Below are positions 34,560 through 42,932 of a stretch of DNA of 64,000 nt, piece by piece. Both the position numbers and the translations under genes were made by a program. The notes under the pieces are model-generated. The model had not been told where the DNA came from and ran no database searches. It saw only the letters and a list, made by a program, of their open reading frames with translations. The DNA lies in NCBI RefSeq assembly GCF_002005565.1, contig NZ_BDJC01000002.1, positions 178,449 through 242,448 of the forward strand, written 5' to 3'. Position 1 is the first letter of the stretch, and each line of letters begins with the position of its first letter. The DNA is from Streptomyces sp. JHA26 (GTDB lineage: Bacteria > Actinomycetota > Actinomycetes > Streptomycetales > Streptomycetaceae).

Positions 34560-34765
34560 TCTCTCGCACCCGTACGCCGCACCCGTGTGGTGCCCCCGGA
34601 CAACCGTGATCCACCACGTACGGAGCAGTCCGGAATGCCGACGGGACGGGCAGGCACGAGGCTGGTGCCGTCGATTGCGGACACGTCGGCACCCCCGGGT
34701 GCCGGCGGCGTCGGCACCGGCGACCGTTGATTCTGGCGACTGCTCACCGGGAGGGGTTCACCGAC

Positions 34766-35671
34766 GTGACTCCATGGCTGCACACCGTGCGCATGACGGG
34801 GCTGGCGGGGGTTCTGGGGGCGGGCGTGCTGCTGGCGCCGTGCACGGTGGGGGTGGCACGGGGCGCCGGGTCCACGCTGTCGGAGGCTTCGGTGGCGAGG
34901 ACTTCGGTGGCGGGGGCTTCGGTGACAAGGGCTTCGGTGGCGAGGACCTCGGTGGCGGGGGTCTTGGCGCCGGAGGCATTGGCGCCGGAGGCCTTCGTGT
35001 CGGGGGGCCTCGTGTCCCCGTCCGCTCCGGTGCCGGCGCCCGCCGGGACCCGGACGGCGGGCGCCGGACCGGACGCCCCCGGCGCCCCCGGCCGCCCCGA
35101 GCACCTCGAGCGCCCGGTCGGACCCGGCCGCTCCGGCGGACCGCACCGTCCGGACGGCCCCGACTCGCGTCCCCCGGCCGTCGCCTCCGCGACCGCCGGC
35201 GCGTCCCGCGCCGAGGAAGGCCCTCCGACGCCCCGTCCGAAGCCCGGTGCCGACCGTGGGCCCGCGACGCGTTCCCCCGCCTCCTCGAAGGCGTCCCCGC
35301 CCGTCTCCGCGCCGGACGGCGAGCCGTCCCGGGCGGGGAACGCGGCGGGTGAGGGCCGGCAGCGGCCGGGACGGCCGGAGGCGGGGACGCCGGTGGAGAA
35401 CCTCCCGAAGGTCCACACCGGTCAGGAGGACATCGGCGGCAGGCTCCTTCCCGGCCGTCCCGACCGTCCGGCCGGTGTCGTGTCGTCCGGGGAGGCCGTC
35501 CCGCCGTCCCCGGCGGACCCGACCCCGCCCGCACCGACGTCCGGCACGCGGACCGAGGGATCCGCCGGCCCCGTCCTGAAGATCCTGCCCCTGGGCAGCG
35601 GGCTGGTCCTCGTCGGCCTCGGGCTGGCCCTGGCCTTCGTCGGCCTGCGCCTGCGACGGAGCGGGGCGTAG
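34766..35671 (+). CDS. Secreted low-complexity protein with C-terminal membrane anchor
   Basis: 301 residues from GTG 34766 behind GGGAGGGG. A possible signal peptide (TGLAGVLGAGVLLAPCTVGVA) comes first, then about 40 residues of five-residue repeats (ASVAR/TSVAG types), then a long Pro/Gly/Arg/Ser-rich region without predicted fold. A conserved-looking patch NLPKVHTGQEDIGGRLLPGRPDRPAG (in two parts) lies at about residue 212. The end is a hydrophobic helix (LPLGSGLVLVGLGLALAFVGL) and basic tail, like a surface-anchored wall-spanning protein. No sortase motif is visible. I do not recognise the family. Confidence 0.6.
   Translation: MTPWLHTVRMTGLAGVLGAGVLLAPCTVGVARGAGSTLSEASVARTSVAGASVTRASVARTSVAGVLAPEALAPEAFVSGGLVSPSAPVPAPAGTRTAGAGPDAPGAPGRPEHLERPVGPGRSGGPHRPDGPDSRPPAVASATAGASRAEEGPPTPRPKPGADRGPATRSPASSKASPPVSAPDGEPSRAGNAAGEGRQRPGRPEAGTPVENLPKVHTGQEDIGGRLLPGRPDRPAGVVSSGEAVPPSPADPTPPAPTSGTRTEGSAGPVLKILPLGSGLVLVGLGLALAFVGLRLRRSGA
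34880..34990 (+). repeat. 15-base coding repeats (ASVAR/TSVAG)
   Basis: Imperfect tandem repeats of about 15 bases, consensus GCTTCGGTGGCGAGG/GGG, making six to seven Ala/Thr-Ser-Val-Ala/Thr-Arg/Gly units. Confidence 0.6.
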
Positions 35672-35697
35672 CGGGGGACGGCGTACGGTCCGTACGG

Positions 35698-36681
35698 CTA
35701 CGGCGCCGCGACCAGCAGCACCTTGCCGATGTGACCGCTCTCCTCCACGACCCGGTGTGCGGCGGACGCGTCGCTCATCGGGAGTTCACGGTCGACGATC
35801 GGGCGGACGTGGCCCCCGGCGAGCAGCGGCCAGACGTGTTCGCGCACGGCCGCCACGATGGCCGCCTTCTCCTCCTGCGGACGGGCCCGCAGCGAGGTCG
35901 CGCTGACGGCGGCGCGCTTGGCGAGGAGCATGCCGATGTTCAGCTCACCCTTCCGCCCGCCCTGCATGCCGATGATCGCGAGCCGCCCGTTGACGGCCAA
36001 CGCCTGCACGTTGCGGTCCAGGTACTTGGCGCCCATGTTGTCCAGGATGACGTCGGCGCCCGCTCCGCCGGTGGCCTCCTTCACCTCGGCGACGAAGTCC
36101 TGCTCCCGGTAGTTGATCAGGATGTCGGCGCCCAGTTCGGCGCAGCGCTCCAGCTTCTCCTCGGTGCCCGCCGTCACCGCGACCTTCGCGCCGACGGCCT
36201 TGCCGAGCTGGATCGCCATGGTGCCGATGCCGCTGGAGCCGCCGTGCACGAGGAGCGTCTCGCCGGGGCGCAGGTGGGCGACCATGAAGACGTTCGACCA
36301 GACCGTGCAGACCACCTCGGGCAGGGCCGCCGCCTGCTTGAGGCCGACGCCCTCGGGGACCGGCAGCAGCTGACCGGCCGGGACGGCGACCTTCTCGGCG
36401 TAGCCGCCGCCGGCGAGCAGCGCGCACACCTCGTCGCCGACGGACCAGCCCGACACCCCCGGCCCGAGCTCGGCGATACGCCCGGAGCACTCCAGACCGG
36501 GGTAGGGGGAGGCGCCGGGCGGCGGATCGTAGAAGCCCTGGCGCTGCATGATGTCGGCCCGGTTGACGGCGCCGGCCGTCACCTCGACCAGGACTTCGCC
36601 CTCGCCGGGCACCGGGTCGGGGACCTCGGTCCAGACCAGCGCCTCGGGGCCTCCGGGTTCGGAAATCGTGATCGCATGCAT
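35698..36681 (-). CDS. NAD(P)H:quinone oxidoreductase, PIG3 type
   Basis: 327 residues, ATG 36681 (MHAITISEPGGPE). Medium-chain dehydrogenase without zinc ligands: the N-terminal GroES-like part ends at about 115, then the Rossmann motif HGGSSGIGTMAIQLGKAVGA, then YREQDF and GADVILDNMGAKYLD. This matches the PIG3/QOR branch that reduces quinones with NADPH. Start supported by the family N-terminus; GAGGAG lies 13 bases upstream. Monocistronic. Confidence 0.92.
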   Translation of the reverse strand: MHAITISEPGGPEALVWTEVPDPVPGEGEVLVEVTAGAVNRADIMQRQGFYDPPPGASPYPGLECSGRIAELGPGVSGWSVGDEVCALLAGGGYAEKVAVPAGQLLPVPEGVGLKQAAALPEVVCTVWSNVFMVAHLRPGETLLVHGGSSGIGTMAIQLGKAVGAKVAVTAGTEEKLERCAELGADILINYREQDFVAEVKEATGGAGADVILDNMGAKYLDRNVQALAVNGRLAIIGMQGGRKGELNIGMLLAKRAAVSATSLRARPQEEKAAIVAAVREHVWPLLAGGHVRPIVDRELPMSDASAAHRVVEESGHIGKVLLVAAP

Positions 36682-36727
36682 GGGGGCGACGCTACTCCTC
36701 GGCCCCCGGCCGGGCCCCTCCGCCCAC

Positions 36728-36798
36728 GTCCGCGAGCGGGACCGTGTCCGCCTTCGGCCCGCGTCCGCGAGCGGGGCCGCGTCCGTGATCGGGGCCGT
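36728..36798. repeat. Three 18-base repeats in a gene-free gap
   Basis: GTCCGCGAGCGGGACCGT (36728-36745), GTCCGCGAGCGGGGCCGC (36763-36780) and GTCCGTGATCGGGGCCGT (36781-36798). They lie in the 227-base space upstream of the quinone reductase. Function unknown. Confidence 0.6.
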
Positions 36799-36908
36799 GC
36801 GGCCGGGCACCCTGGTGACGTCGGTCGTGGTGATCACTACGTGCACCGGGGTCCCGGCGGGCCGGCGCGACGCACGGAGGGATCCCGCCGGCCCGCCCGG
36901 TGCCGTCG

Positions 36909-38006
36909 TCAGTCGCGGGGCAGGGGACGGGCGTCGGGGGCCACCTGCGTGCCCGGTGTCGCCCGCACGATGGTGATCAGACGATCCGTCAACTCCAGTG
37001 CACCGACGGCCGGGTCGTCGTACCCGAGCACCCGGTGCCCGCGCAGGACGCTCACCACCAGGTCGTCCGTCTCGCGCGGGCTCTTGCCCACCTCCGCCTT
37101 TATGACGGGCCGTTCGACGAGGTCGAGCCCGCTGCCCTGGCTGATCAGGTCCTCCATCACCATGCCGGCGGCGGGGCTGAGCACGGAGAGCCCGAGCAGA
37201 CGGCCCGCGGCGCTGGCACTGGTGATCACGGCGTCCGCACCGGACTGCTTCAGCAGCGGGGCGTTCTCCTCCTCCCGCACCGCGACCACGATCTTCGCGG
37301 AGCGGTTGAGCTGGCGGGCCGTCAGCGTCACCAGGACCGCCGTGTCGTCGCGCTGGGTGGCGATGATGATCTGCTTCGCCCGGTAGACCTCGGCCCGGTT
37401 CAGCACGTCGCTGCGCGTCGCGTCGCCGACCACCCCCGCGAACCCGTGGGCCGTCGCCGCGTCGATCGCCTTGCCGCTGGGGTCGACCACGACGACCTGC
37501 TCCTTCCGCAGGCCCGTCGCGCACACGGTCGAGATCGCCGACCGCCCCTTCGTACCGAAGCCGACGACGACGGTGTGATCGCGCAAGGTGGACCTCCAGC
37601 GGTTCAGGCGCCACTCCTCCCGAGTGCGCTCGGTGAGGGCTTCCAGCGTGGTGCCGACCAGGATGATCAGGAACAGCACGCGCAGGGGCGTGATGACGAA
37701 GATGTTGGTCAGCCGGGCGGAGTCGCTGACCGGGGTGATGTCGCCGTACCCGGTGGTGGAGAGGGTGACGGTGGCGTAGTAGAAGGCGTCGAGGAGATCG
37801 ACCGAGCCGTCCGAGTTGTCGTTGTAGCCGTCCTGGTCGGCGTAGACGATCAGCGCGGTCGCCAGGAGGACCACCAGGGCCAGGGACAGCCGCTTGCCGA
37901 CCTGGCGGATCGGGTGTTCCACCAGCTTCCTCGGGAGTTTCACCCGATGGGTCACGAGGTGCTCGTCCGCCTGGCGGGCGATCGCGTCCTGGCCCGGAAG
38001 TTTCAC
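36909..38006 (-). CDS. Two-helix K+ channel with TrkA-N (RCK) domain
   Basis: 365 residues from GTG 38006, which overlaps the moeA stop (GTGA) and has GGAG ten bases upstream; GTG 38015 would add three residues. An N-terminal helix (LSLALVVLLATALIVYA, about 38-54), a pore loop with the selectivity filter TTGYGD (ATVTLSTTGYGDITP) and a second helix (VLFLIILVGTTLEAL) are followed by a Rossmann NAD-binding domain (VVVGFGTKGRSAIST) and a C-terminal ligand domain. It should conduct K+ under control of bound nucleotide. The parS palindrome at 38000-38013 encodes part of its start region. Confidence 0.92.
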   Translation of the reverse strand: MKLPGQDAIARQADEHLVTHRVKLPRKLVEHPIRQVGKRLSLALVVLLATALIVYADQDGYNDNSDGSVDLLDAFYYATVTLSTTGYGDITPVSDSARLTNIFVITPLRVLFLIILVGTTLEALTERTREEWRLNRWRSTLRDHTVVVGFGTKGRSAISTVCATGLRKEQVVVVDPSGKAIDAATAHGFAGVVGDATRSDVLNRAEVYRAKQIIIATQRDDTAVLVTLTARQLNRSAKIVVAVREEENAPLLKQSGADAVITSASAAGRLLGLSVLSPAAGMVMEDLISQGSGLDLVERPVIKAEVGKSPRETDDLVVSVLRGHRVLGYDDPAVGALELTDRLITIVRATPGTQVAPDARPLPRD

Positions 38007-38013
38007 GTGAAAC
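38000..38013. promoter_or_regulatory. parS: parS site across the moeA/K+ channel junction
   Basis: Perfect palindrome GTTTCACGTGAAAC. It spans the stop codon of moeA and the start codon of the K+ channel gene, which overlap by four bases. It is the second of two perfect sites in the window, 29.8 kb from the first. Confidence 0.93.
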
Positions 38014-39475
38014 ACACTCCGATTCCGCCGGTGGCCCAAGGCAGGTCGAGCAGTTCGGCCTCTTCCCCCGGCCGCACACCGCCGGGGGGCACGACGGCCA
38101 GGGCGTCGGCCGCCGCGACGCCGCGCAGCATGGCCGGACCGTTGTAGCGCAGCGGCACGGCCCCCTCGCCGCGCAGGACGACGGGGACCAGCCGGGTGTC
38201 GTACGGGTGCCCGTGCACCGCGTCGCGCAGCGGCAGGGTGTACGGCTCCGGCGCCGGGCGGGCCGCGAGGGTGCGCAGCAGCGGCTCGGCGAGCGTGAGC
38301 AGTCCGGAGACGGCGGCGAGGGGGTTGCCGGGCAGGCCGACGAGGTGCCGGCCCTCCGCGACGCGGGCCAGCAGCATGGGGTGGCCGGGGCGGACCTGCA
38401 CGCCGTCCACGAGGAGTTCGGCACCGATGCGGCGCAGGACCGGGTGGACGTGGTCGACGGGGCCCGCGGCGGTGCCGCCGGTCGTCACGATCAGGTCGGC
38501 CTCGGACGTCGTGACGGCCCGGTGCAGGGCGTCGGCGTCGTCGCCGATCCGCCGGACCGTGCCGATCCCGGCGCCCAGGGCCCGCAGCCAGGGCGGCAGC
38601 ATGGGGCCGAGCGCGTCCCGGATGAGGCCGTCGTGCGGCAGGCCCTCGGTGAGCAGCTCGTCGCCGAGGACCAGGACGTCGACGCGGGGGCGGGCGACGA
38701 CGGTCAGCGTGTCGTATCCGGCGGCCGCCGCGAGGCCCAGGACGGCCGGGGTCACCAGGGTGCCGACGGCCAGCAGCTGGTCGCCGCTGCGGCACTCCTG
38801 GCCGCGCGGCCGGATGTCCTGGCCGTGGGCGGGCTCGCGGGTGGGGTGCAGGCGGCCGCGTTCGCCGGTGCGGCCGTGCTCGGTGCGCAGGACCGCGGTG
38901 GCGCCCGGGGGAATGCGGGCGCCGGTGGCGATGCGGACGGCCTCGCCGTCGGTGAGGGGCGCGGGCCCGGCGTGTCCGGCCAGGACGCCTTCGCCGCGCA
39001 CGGCCCAGGGGCCCGGGCCGGCGACCGCCCAGCCGTCCATCGCGGAGGTGTCGAAGGAGGGCAGGTCGGTGAGGGCGGTGAGGGGTGCGGCCAGGGTGAG
39101 GCCGAGCGCGGCGTCGAGCGGCACGGAGACCGGCGTGCGGCGGCCCGTGCGGGCGCCGGACCGGCCGGCGCGCTCGGCGGCCGACCGGGCCTCGGACCAC
39201 GGGGTCGCGCGGTGCGGGGACTTCGCCGGTGCGGGCGGGGCGGCGCGGTGACCGGGACGGGCGTCGCCACCGGGGTGCGCCTGGCGTCCCGCACGCGTAC
39301 CGGGGGCGGAGTGCGGGCCGGAGCCGGGGTTCGGGCCGGGGGCGGATGCCCGGTCGTCCGGTGCCGGGGCCCGGTCGCCGGGCGGAGGTCCGGGGTTCTC
39401 CCGCACGAGGGCGAGCGCCTCCTCGACGTCGAGGTCCTCCGCCTCCTCGCCGGCGCGTGTGCCGGGGGAGGTCAT
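38003..39475 (-). CDS. moeA: Molybdopterin molybdotransferase MoeA
   Basis: 490 residues, ATG 39475 overlapping the previous gene's stop (TGATG). Inserts molybdate into adenylated molybdopterin. The first 110 residues are Ala/Pro/Gly-rich and disordered; the MoeA core follows with DLPSFDTSAMDGWAV, ATGARIPPGATAV, TTGGTAAGPVDH (MPT-binding region) and the LVGLPGNPLAAVSG motif, then the C-terminal beta barrel. Operon with the MobA-like gene upstream; the K+ channel gene is coupled downstream. Confidence 0.92.
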   Translation of the reverse strand: MTSPGTRAGEEAEDLDVEEALALVRENPGPPPGDRAPAPDDRASAPGPNPGSGPHSAPGTRAGRQAHPGGDARPGHRAAPPAPAKSPHRATPWSEARSAAERAGRSGARTGRRTPVSVPLDAALGLTLAAPLTALTDLPSFDTSAMDGWAVAGPGPWAVRGEGVLAGHAGPAPLTDGEAVRIATGARIPPGATAVLRTEHGRTGERGRLHPTREPAHGQDIRPRGQECRSGDQLLAVGTLVTPAVLGLAAAAGYDTLTVVARPRVDVLVLGDELLTEGLPHDGLIRDALGPMLPPWLRALGAGIGTVRRIGDDADALHRAVTTSEADLIVTTGGTAAGPVDHVHPVLRRIGAELLVDGVQVRPGHPMLLARVAEGRHLVGLPGNPLAAVSGLLTLAEPLLRTLAARPAPEPYTLPLRDAVHGHPYDTRLVPVVLRGEGAVPLRYNGPAMLRGVAAADALAVVPPGGVRPGEEAELLDLPWATGGIGVCFT

Positions 39476-40443
39476 CAGGCGTCCGGGCGAGGGTCGGGGG
39501 CGGCGTCGGGGGCCGTGTCCGGCGTGCCCGCCGCGGGGGCGGATCCGTCGCCGGCCGCCTCCTCGGCCCAGCGCCGGGCGAGGGCGGCGGCCGTGCGGGC
39601 GGCCTCGGCGACCGCTTCGGCGCCTCCCCCGGCCCGCGCGGCGGCGTAGCCGACGAGGAAGGTGGTCAAGGGGGCCGCGGGCCTGGCCACCCCGTGGGCG
39701 GCGTCCCGGGCGAGGTCCAGCAGGAGGCGGGTGTCGACGTCCAGGTCGATGCCCAGCTCGTCCTTGGCTGCGGAGATCCATTCATCCAACACGTGCCCAT
39801 GCTCCCTGATGCGTGCCCTGGCGGTGGCGATGTCGTCCCAGGTGTCGCAGTCGAACGAGGCGACGGCGTCGGGGACGCGGACGAGACGCAGACCGGCGGT
39901 CAGACGGCGCAGCGGCAGCCCGGCGAGATCCGTCCCGTCACCGGTGAGCGCGGCGAGTCCACGGCGCAGTGCCGGCGCGCGGTACGCGGCGACGAGGGGC
40001 TGGTCGCGGCCGTCGGCGTCGGTGAGCAGCACGCCGTCCGCGTCGCTCGCGGCGAGGGCCGCCGTCAGTCTCCCGACGGTCGGCCCGGCGAGGAACGGCA
40101 GGTCGGCCGAGACCACCACGACGTGCTCCGCCGTGGTGTGCCGCAGCCCGGCGGCGAGCGCGGCGAGGGGTCCGCCGCCGGGCGGTTCCTCGCGGGCCCA
40201 GGTCACCGGCCGCGCGGTGGGCCGGGGGTCGGCGACGACGACGGTGGTGCGGGCCCCGGCGCAGGCGGCGAGCACCCGGTCGAGCAGGGCACGTCCGCCC
40301 ACGCGCAGACCGGGTTTGTCCGCGCCGCCGAGCCTGCGGGCGGCCCCGCCGGCGAGCACGACGGCGTCGTACACGGCGGGGGCCGTCCCCGGCGGGGGGC
40401 CGGTGCCTGCGCCGGGCTCGCCCGGGAGTTCGTACGCGCTCAC
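39475..40443 (-). CDS. MobA-like nucleotidyltransferase fused to DUF6457
   Basis: 322 residues, GTG 40443. Residues about 22-205 are a MobA-type NTP-transferase: VVLAGGAARRLGGADKPGLRVGG, VVVSADLPFLAG, DGRDQPLVAAYR, and DCDTWDDIATAR. It likely attaches GMP to molybdopterin, or acts as the related CTP-linked enzyme. The C-terminal part (about 220-300: LDEWISAAKDELGID through LVGYAAARAGG) is the helical DUF6457 domain, known from actinobacteria next to or fused with MobA. The Pro/Ala tail is disordered. Co-transcribed with moeA. Confidence 0.88.
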   Translation of the reverse strand: MSAYELPGEPGAGTGPPPGTAPAVYDAVVLAGGAARRLGGADKPGLRVGGRALLDRVLAACAGARTTVVVADPRPTARPVTWAREEPPGGGPLAALAAGLRHTTAEHVVVVSADLPFLAGPTVGRLTAALAASDADGVLLTDADGRDQPLVAAYRAPALRRGLAALTGDGTDLAGLPLRRLTAGLRLVRVPDAVASFDCDTWDDIATARARIREHGHVLDEWISAAKDELGIDLDVDTRLLLDLARDAAHGVARPAAPLTTFLVGYAAARAGGGAEAVAEAARTAAALARRWAEEAAGDGSAPAAGTPDTAPDAAPDPRPDA

Positions 40444-40521
40444 CCCCCGAGTATGCGTGTGCGCGCGACCGCAGGGAACGCGGGGGAGACCGTGTTCAGA
40501 GGGCGCGCGCGGACACTCCCG

Positions 40522-41928
40522 TCACAGCGTGCGCAGCAGCACCGCCGGCTGTTCCACGCAGTCCGCCACGTATCGCAGGAAACCGCCCGCCGTGCCGCCG
40601 TCGCACACCCGGTGGTCGAAGGTGAGCGACAGCTGGACGACCTGGCGGACCGCCAACTCGCCCTCGTGCACCCAGGGCTTGGCGACGATGCGGCCGACAC
40701 CGAGCATGGCCGCCTCGGGGTGGTTGATGATCGGCGTGGAGCCGTCGACGCCGAACACGCCGTAGTTGTTCAGCGTGAAGGTGCCGCCGGTCAGCTCCCC
40801 GGGGGTCAGCCGGCCGGCCCGGGCCGCCTCGGTCAGCCGGGCGAACTCGGCGGTGAGGCCCTCGGCGTCGCGCGCGTGCGCGTCCCGTACGACCGGCACG
40901 ACCAGGCCCCGGTCCGTCTGGGCGGCGAAGCCGAGGTGGACGTGGCCGAACCGGACGACCTCCCTGGCCTCCGTGTCGACGGTGGAGTTCAGCTCGGGGA
41001 AACGGGCGAGCGCGGCGGTGCAGATCCGGGCCAGCAGGGCGACGAGGGAGATCTTCGGTCCGCCCGCCGCGTTCATCGCGGCGCGGGCCCGCATCAGCTC
41101 CGTCGCGTCCGCGTCCACCCAGCAGGTCGCGTCCGGTATCTCGCGTCGGCTGCGGGAGAGCTTGTCGGCGACGGCTCCCCGGACGCCCTTGAGGGGGGTG
41201 CGGACCTCGGCCCGCGGCCCTCCCGCGAGGGCGGGCGCGGGGGCCTGGGGCCGGTCGGCCGGGTGCGGGGCGGTGGCGGTCTCCGGGACCGCCGGACGGC
41301 CGCCCTGCGCCGCGGCGGCACGCAGCGCGTACTCCACGTCCGCGCGCAGGATCAGTCCGTCGGGGCCGGAACCGGTGAGCTCGTGCAGGTCCAGGCCGTT
41401 CTGCCGGGCCAGCCTGCGCACCAGCGGGGAGATGACGGGGACGGGGCCGTCCGTCGGCTCGGCGGTGCGCACCCGGCCGTTCATCCGTGCGGGCGCCGCC
41501 GGGGCGGCGGCCGCCGTCCGCTGCGGGCGCACCCTGCGCCGCCGCGCGGGCGCCTCGGACGTGCCGTACCCCACCAGGACGTTGCCCGAGCCCTTCGCCT
41601 CCCCGGCGCCCTCGTCACCGGCGCCCGGGTCCCGGGCCGGCTGTCCCCCGGCGGGCCGGGCGGCTCCGGCGGCTTCGGCGGCCTCGCCCACCGCCACCGT
41701 CAGCAGCGGCGCACCGACGGGCAGCTCCGCCCCCTCCTCGCCGAAGCGGGCGGTGACCACACCGCCGTAGGGGCAGGGCACCTCGACCATCGCCTTGGCC
41801 GTCTCGACCTCGACGACCGGCTGGTCGACGGCGACCACGTCACCGACCTCGACCATCCAGCGAACGATCTCCGCCTCGGTGAGCCCCTCACCGAGGTCGG
41901 GGAGCTTGAACTCCAGCACCTGTGCCAT
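40522..41928 (-). CDS. bkdC1: Branched-chain keto acid dehydrogenase E2, second operon
   Basis: 468 residues, ATG 41928 overlapping the E1b stop (TGATG). Lipoyl domain with Lys45 in VETAKAMVE, Ala/Arg-rich linker, subunit-binding domain (SPLVRRLARQNGLDLHELTGSGPDG, about 165-190) and catalytic domain with HRVCDGGTAGGF. It performs the same reaction as the protein at 25516 but is divergent in the linker and catalytic domain. No lpd (E3) gene follows. Confidence 0.93.
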   Translation of the reverse strand: MAQVLEFKLPDLGEGLTEAEIVRWMVEVGDVVAVDQPVVEVETAKAMVEVPCPYGGVVTARFGEEGAELPVGAPLLTVAVGEAAEAAGAARPAGGQPARDPGAGDEGAGEAKGSGNVLVGYGTSEAPARRRRVRPQRTAAAAPAAPARMNGRVRTAEPTDGPVPVISPLVRRLARQNGLDLHELTGSGPDGLILRADVEYALRAAAAQGGRPAVPETATAPHPADRPQAPAPALAGGPRAEVRTPLKGVRGAVADKLSRSRREIPDATCWVDADATELMRARAAMNAAGGPKISLVALLARICTAALARFPELNSTVDTEAREVVRFGHVHLGFAAQTDRGLVVPVVRDAHARDAEGLTAEFARLTEAARAGRLTPGELTGGTFTLNNYGVFGVDGSTPIINHPEAAMLGVGRIVAKPWVHEGELAVRQVVQLSLTFDHRVCDGGTAGGFLRYVADCVEQPAVLLRTL

Positions 41929-42932
41929 CAGCTTTCGGCCTCCCACTGCAGGCGCCCCACGGCGTCCAGGATCCGGTCCACACCGGGCAGGTGGTGGCGC
42001 TCCAGCATCGGCGGCGGATACGGGACGTCGAACCCGGCCACACGCAGCACCGGCGCCTCCAGGTGGTGGAAGCAGCGCTCCGTGACCCGGGCCGCGATCT
42101 CCCCGCCCGGGCCCCCGAAGGAGCCCGACTCGTGGACGACGACCGCGCGTCCCGTCCGCCGCACCGAGGCGCACACCGTCTCGTCGTCGAACGGCACCAG
42201 GGAGCGCAGATCGACGACCTCGAGGTCCCAGCCCTCGGCCCGGGCCGCCTCGGCCGCCTCCATGCAGACGACCACCGACGGCCCGTACGTGATGAGCGTG
42301 GCGCTCCGCCCGGAGCGCCGCACCACCGCGCGGCCTATGGGCTCAACGGGCGTCGGCTCCTCGGGGTTCCAGGAGTCCTTCGACCAGTACAGCCGCTTGG
42401 GCTCGAGGAAGACCACCGGGTCGTCGGAGGCGATGGACGCCCGCAGCAGCCCGTAGGCGTCGGCGACGGTCGCGGGCGTGACGACATGGAGCCCCGGAGT
42501 CGCCATGTAGTACGCCTCGGACGAGTCGCTGTGGTGCTCGACGCCGCCGATGCCGCCGCCGTAGGGCACGCGGATGGTCAGGGGCAGGGGCATCCTGCCG
42601 CGGGTGCGGTTGCGCATCTTGGCGACGTGACTGACGACCTGCTCGAACGCCGGGTAGGCGAAGGCGTCGAACTGCATCTCCACGACCGGGCGCAGCCCGT
42701 ACATCGCCATGCCGACCGCGGTGCCGAGGATGCCGGCCTCCGCCAGCGGGGTGTCGGTGCAGCGGTCCTCGCCGAACTCGGCGGCGAGTCCGTCGGTGAC
42801 CCGGAAGACACCGCCGAGGGTGCCCACGTCCTCGCCCAGGACGTGCACGGCCGGGTCGGCGGCCATGGCGTCGCGCAGCGCGCGCGTGAGGGCCTGCGCC
42901 ATGGTGGCCGGCTTGACGGCGACGGTGGTCAT
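41928..42932 (-). CDS. bkdB1: Branched-chain keto acid dehydrogenase E1 beta, second operon
   Basis: 334 residues, ATG 42932, four-base ATGA overlap with E1a. Motifs as in the family: LGEDVGTLGGVFRVTDGL, PLAEAGILGTAVGMAMYG, YGGGIGGVEHHSDSSEAY. Slightly longer than its paralogue at 26948, otherwise collinear. Confidence 0.94.
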   Translation of the reverse strand: MTTVAVKPATMAQALTRALRDAMAADPAVHVLGEDVGTLGGVFRVTDGLAAEFGEDRCTDTPLAEAGILGTAVGMAMYGLRPVVEMQFDAFAYPAFEQVVSHVAKMRNRTRGRMPLPLTIRVPYGGGIGGVEHHSDSSEAYYMATPGLHVVTPATVADAYGLLRASIASDDPVVFLEPKRLYWSKDSWNPEEPTPVEPIGRAVVRRSGRSATLITYGPSVVVCMEAAEAARAEGWDLEVVDLRSLVPFDDETVCASVRRTGRAVVVHESGSFGGPGGEIAARVTERCFHHLEAPVLRVAGFDVPYPPPMLERHHLPGVDRILDAVGRLQWEAES

